This document shows, piece after piece, positions 5,687-5,936 of a DNA stretch of 5,936 bases. Source of the DNA: an uncultured Lachnospiraceae bacterium (lineage in GTDB: Bacteria; Bacillota; Clostridia; Lachnospirales; Lachnospiraceae); contig CATZPU010000080.1 in assembly GCA_958422845.1 (NCBI GenBank), positions 1 through 5,936 on the forward strand, read 5' to 3'. A program made the position numbers and the translations under genes. Every line of letters starts with the position of its first letter. The stretch's first letter is position 1. Below the pieces are notes generated by a model, which was not told the origin of the DNA, did no database searches, and saw only the letters and a program-made list of their open reading frames with translations.

Positions 5687-5709
5687 ACAATATTATCCCT
5701 CTTAAGCAA
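5681..5709 (-). promoter_or_regulatory. Candidate minus-strand promoter antisense to the first XRE gene
   Basis: On the minus strand TTGCTT (5709-5704) is followed after 17 bases by TATAAT (5686-5681), with TG in the extended -10 position (TGTTATAAT). Transcription would start near 5674 and run leftwards across the 3' end of the XRE gene at 5256-5615. No minus-strand gene starts nearby, so this would make an antisense RNA, or the match is simply part of a palindromic operator. Confidence 0.35.
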
Positions 5710-5770
5710 TGCTGTAATTTGCATTTACAATGACACGTTTTGTTTCGTTTTTCTCCTGGACATACTAAAC

Positions 5771-5776
5771 TATAGT
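5771..5776 (+). promoter_or_regulatory. Possible -10 box of the second XRE gene
   Basis: TATAGT, five of six consensus bases, lies 15 bases upstream of the start codon and within the palindrome ACTATAGT (5769-5776). No good -35 is seen, and transcription from here would start inside or next to the ribosome binding site, so it may be a regulator site instead. Confidence 0.25.
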
Positions 5777-5791
5777 GAAGGAGGAGACGTC

Positions 5792-5936
5792 ATGACAGAA
5801 CAACGTGCAAATCAGTATCGCCAGCTTGGACTCACTATAGCGTATTACCGCAAACTGCGTGGGCTGACACAGCTTCAGCTCGCTGAATATACCAACCTCA
5901 GCCGAACTCATATCAGTAATCTGGAGGCTCCTAATA
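5792..5936 (+). CDS. XRE-family helix-turn-helix regulator (N-terminal part; cut by window edge)
   Basis: The first 48 codons of a second Cro/C1-type DNA-binding protein. After a short lead (MTEQRANQYRQL) the visible part is a textbook XRE HTH. IAYYRKLRGLTQLQLAEYTN covers helices 1-2, and LSRTHISNLEAPN is the turn and recognition helix; the rest lies beyond the right edge. The ATG at 5792 is preceded by AAGGAGGAG (5778-5786) at a seven-base spacing. It is distinct in sequence from the XRE protein encoded at 5256-5615, so the pair is not a recent tandem duplication. The two genes are 176 bases apart with repeats between them, so they may be separately controlled. Whether the protein carries a further C-terminal domain cannot be seen. 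Confidence 0.9.
   Translation, partial: MTEQRANQYRQLGLTIAYYRKLRGLTQLQLAEYTNLSRTHISNLEAPN

Larger units (their letters stand above)
5651..5724. repeat. Direct repeat GTAATTTGCAT, two copies 63 bases apart
   Basis: Perfect 11-base copies lie at 5651-5661 and 5714-5724 in the gap between the two regulator genes. They bracket the inverted repeat at 5661-5686. Their placement upstream of the second XRE gene suggests a regulator binding site, but the repeats are short and AT-rich. Confidence 0.45.

Overview
The window looks like chromosomal DNA from a low-to-moderate-GC Firmicute, most likely a Clostridia of the Lachnospiraceae type. This is an inference from three things: the tig-clpP-clpX gene order, strong AGGAGG-type ribosome binding sites in front of every gene, and the protein sequences. 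The species cannot be fixed from the sequence alone.

Layout. Positions 1-3900 are a leftward (minus-strand) protein quality-control block. In transcription order it holds a DJ-1/PfpI-family protein (3900-3355), trigger factor tig (3242-1938), the ClpP protease subunit (1869-1288) and the ClpX unfoldase (1146 to beyond the left edge; 382 codons visible). Each gene has a clear Shine-Dalgarno. Promoter-like sequences precede the DJ-1 gene and tig. A 14-bp G.U-containing hairpin lies between clpP and clpX. Trigger factor folds nascent chains at the ribosome exit tunnel, while ClpX unfolds proteins and feeds them to ClpP; the DJ-1 protein may add a stress-related activity.

Positions 3901-4161 are a divergent intergenic region. 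It holds the DJ-1 promoter, a compact element bounded by CCTGTG/CACAGG that may be a structured RNA or an interspersed repeat, and a TATAAT box for the rightward CYTH gene (4162-4638). That gene encodes a small triphosphate-tunnel enzyme, probably an inorganic tripolyphosphatase.

Positions 4639-4864 lie between convergent genes and hold no convincing gene. They contain three copies of a TTCCGCGGCAGA-type motif (one inverted, two direct) and a run of nine G. A 71-residue basic hypothetical protein is encoded on the minus strand (5080-4865) with a good ribosome binding site.

The right end holds two rightward XRE-family helix-turn-helix genes, a complete one (5256-5615) and one cut by the window edge (5792 on). 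The gap between them is rich in AT repeats, including an inverted copy of the first regulator's own -10 region. No rRNA, tRNA, CRISPR array, transposase or recognised novel defence system is visible. The most interesting material is in the intergenic elements.
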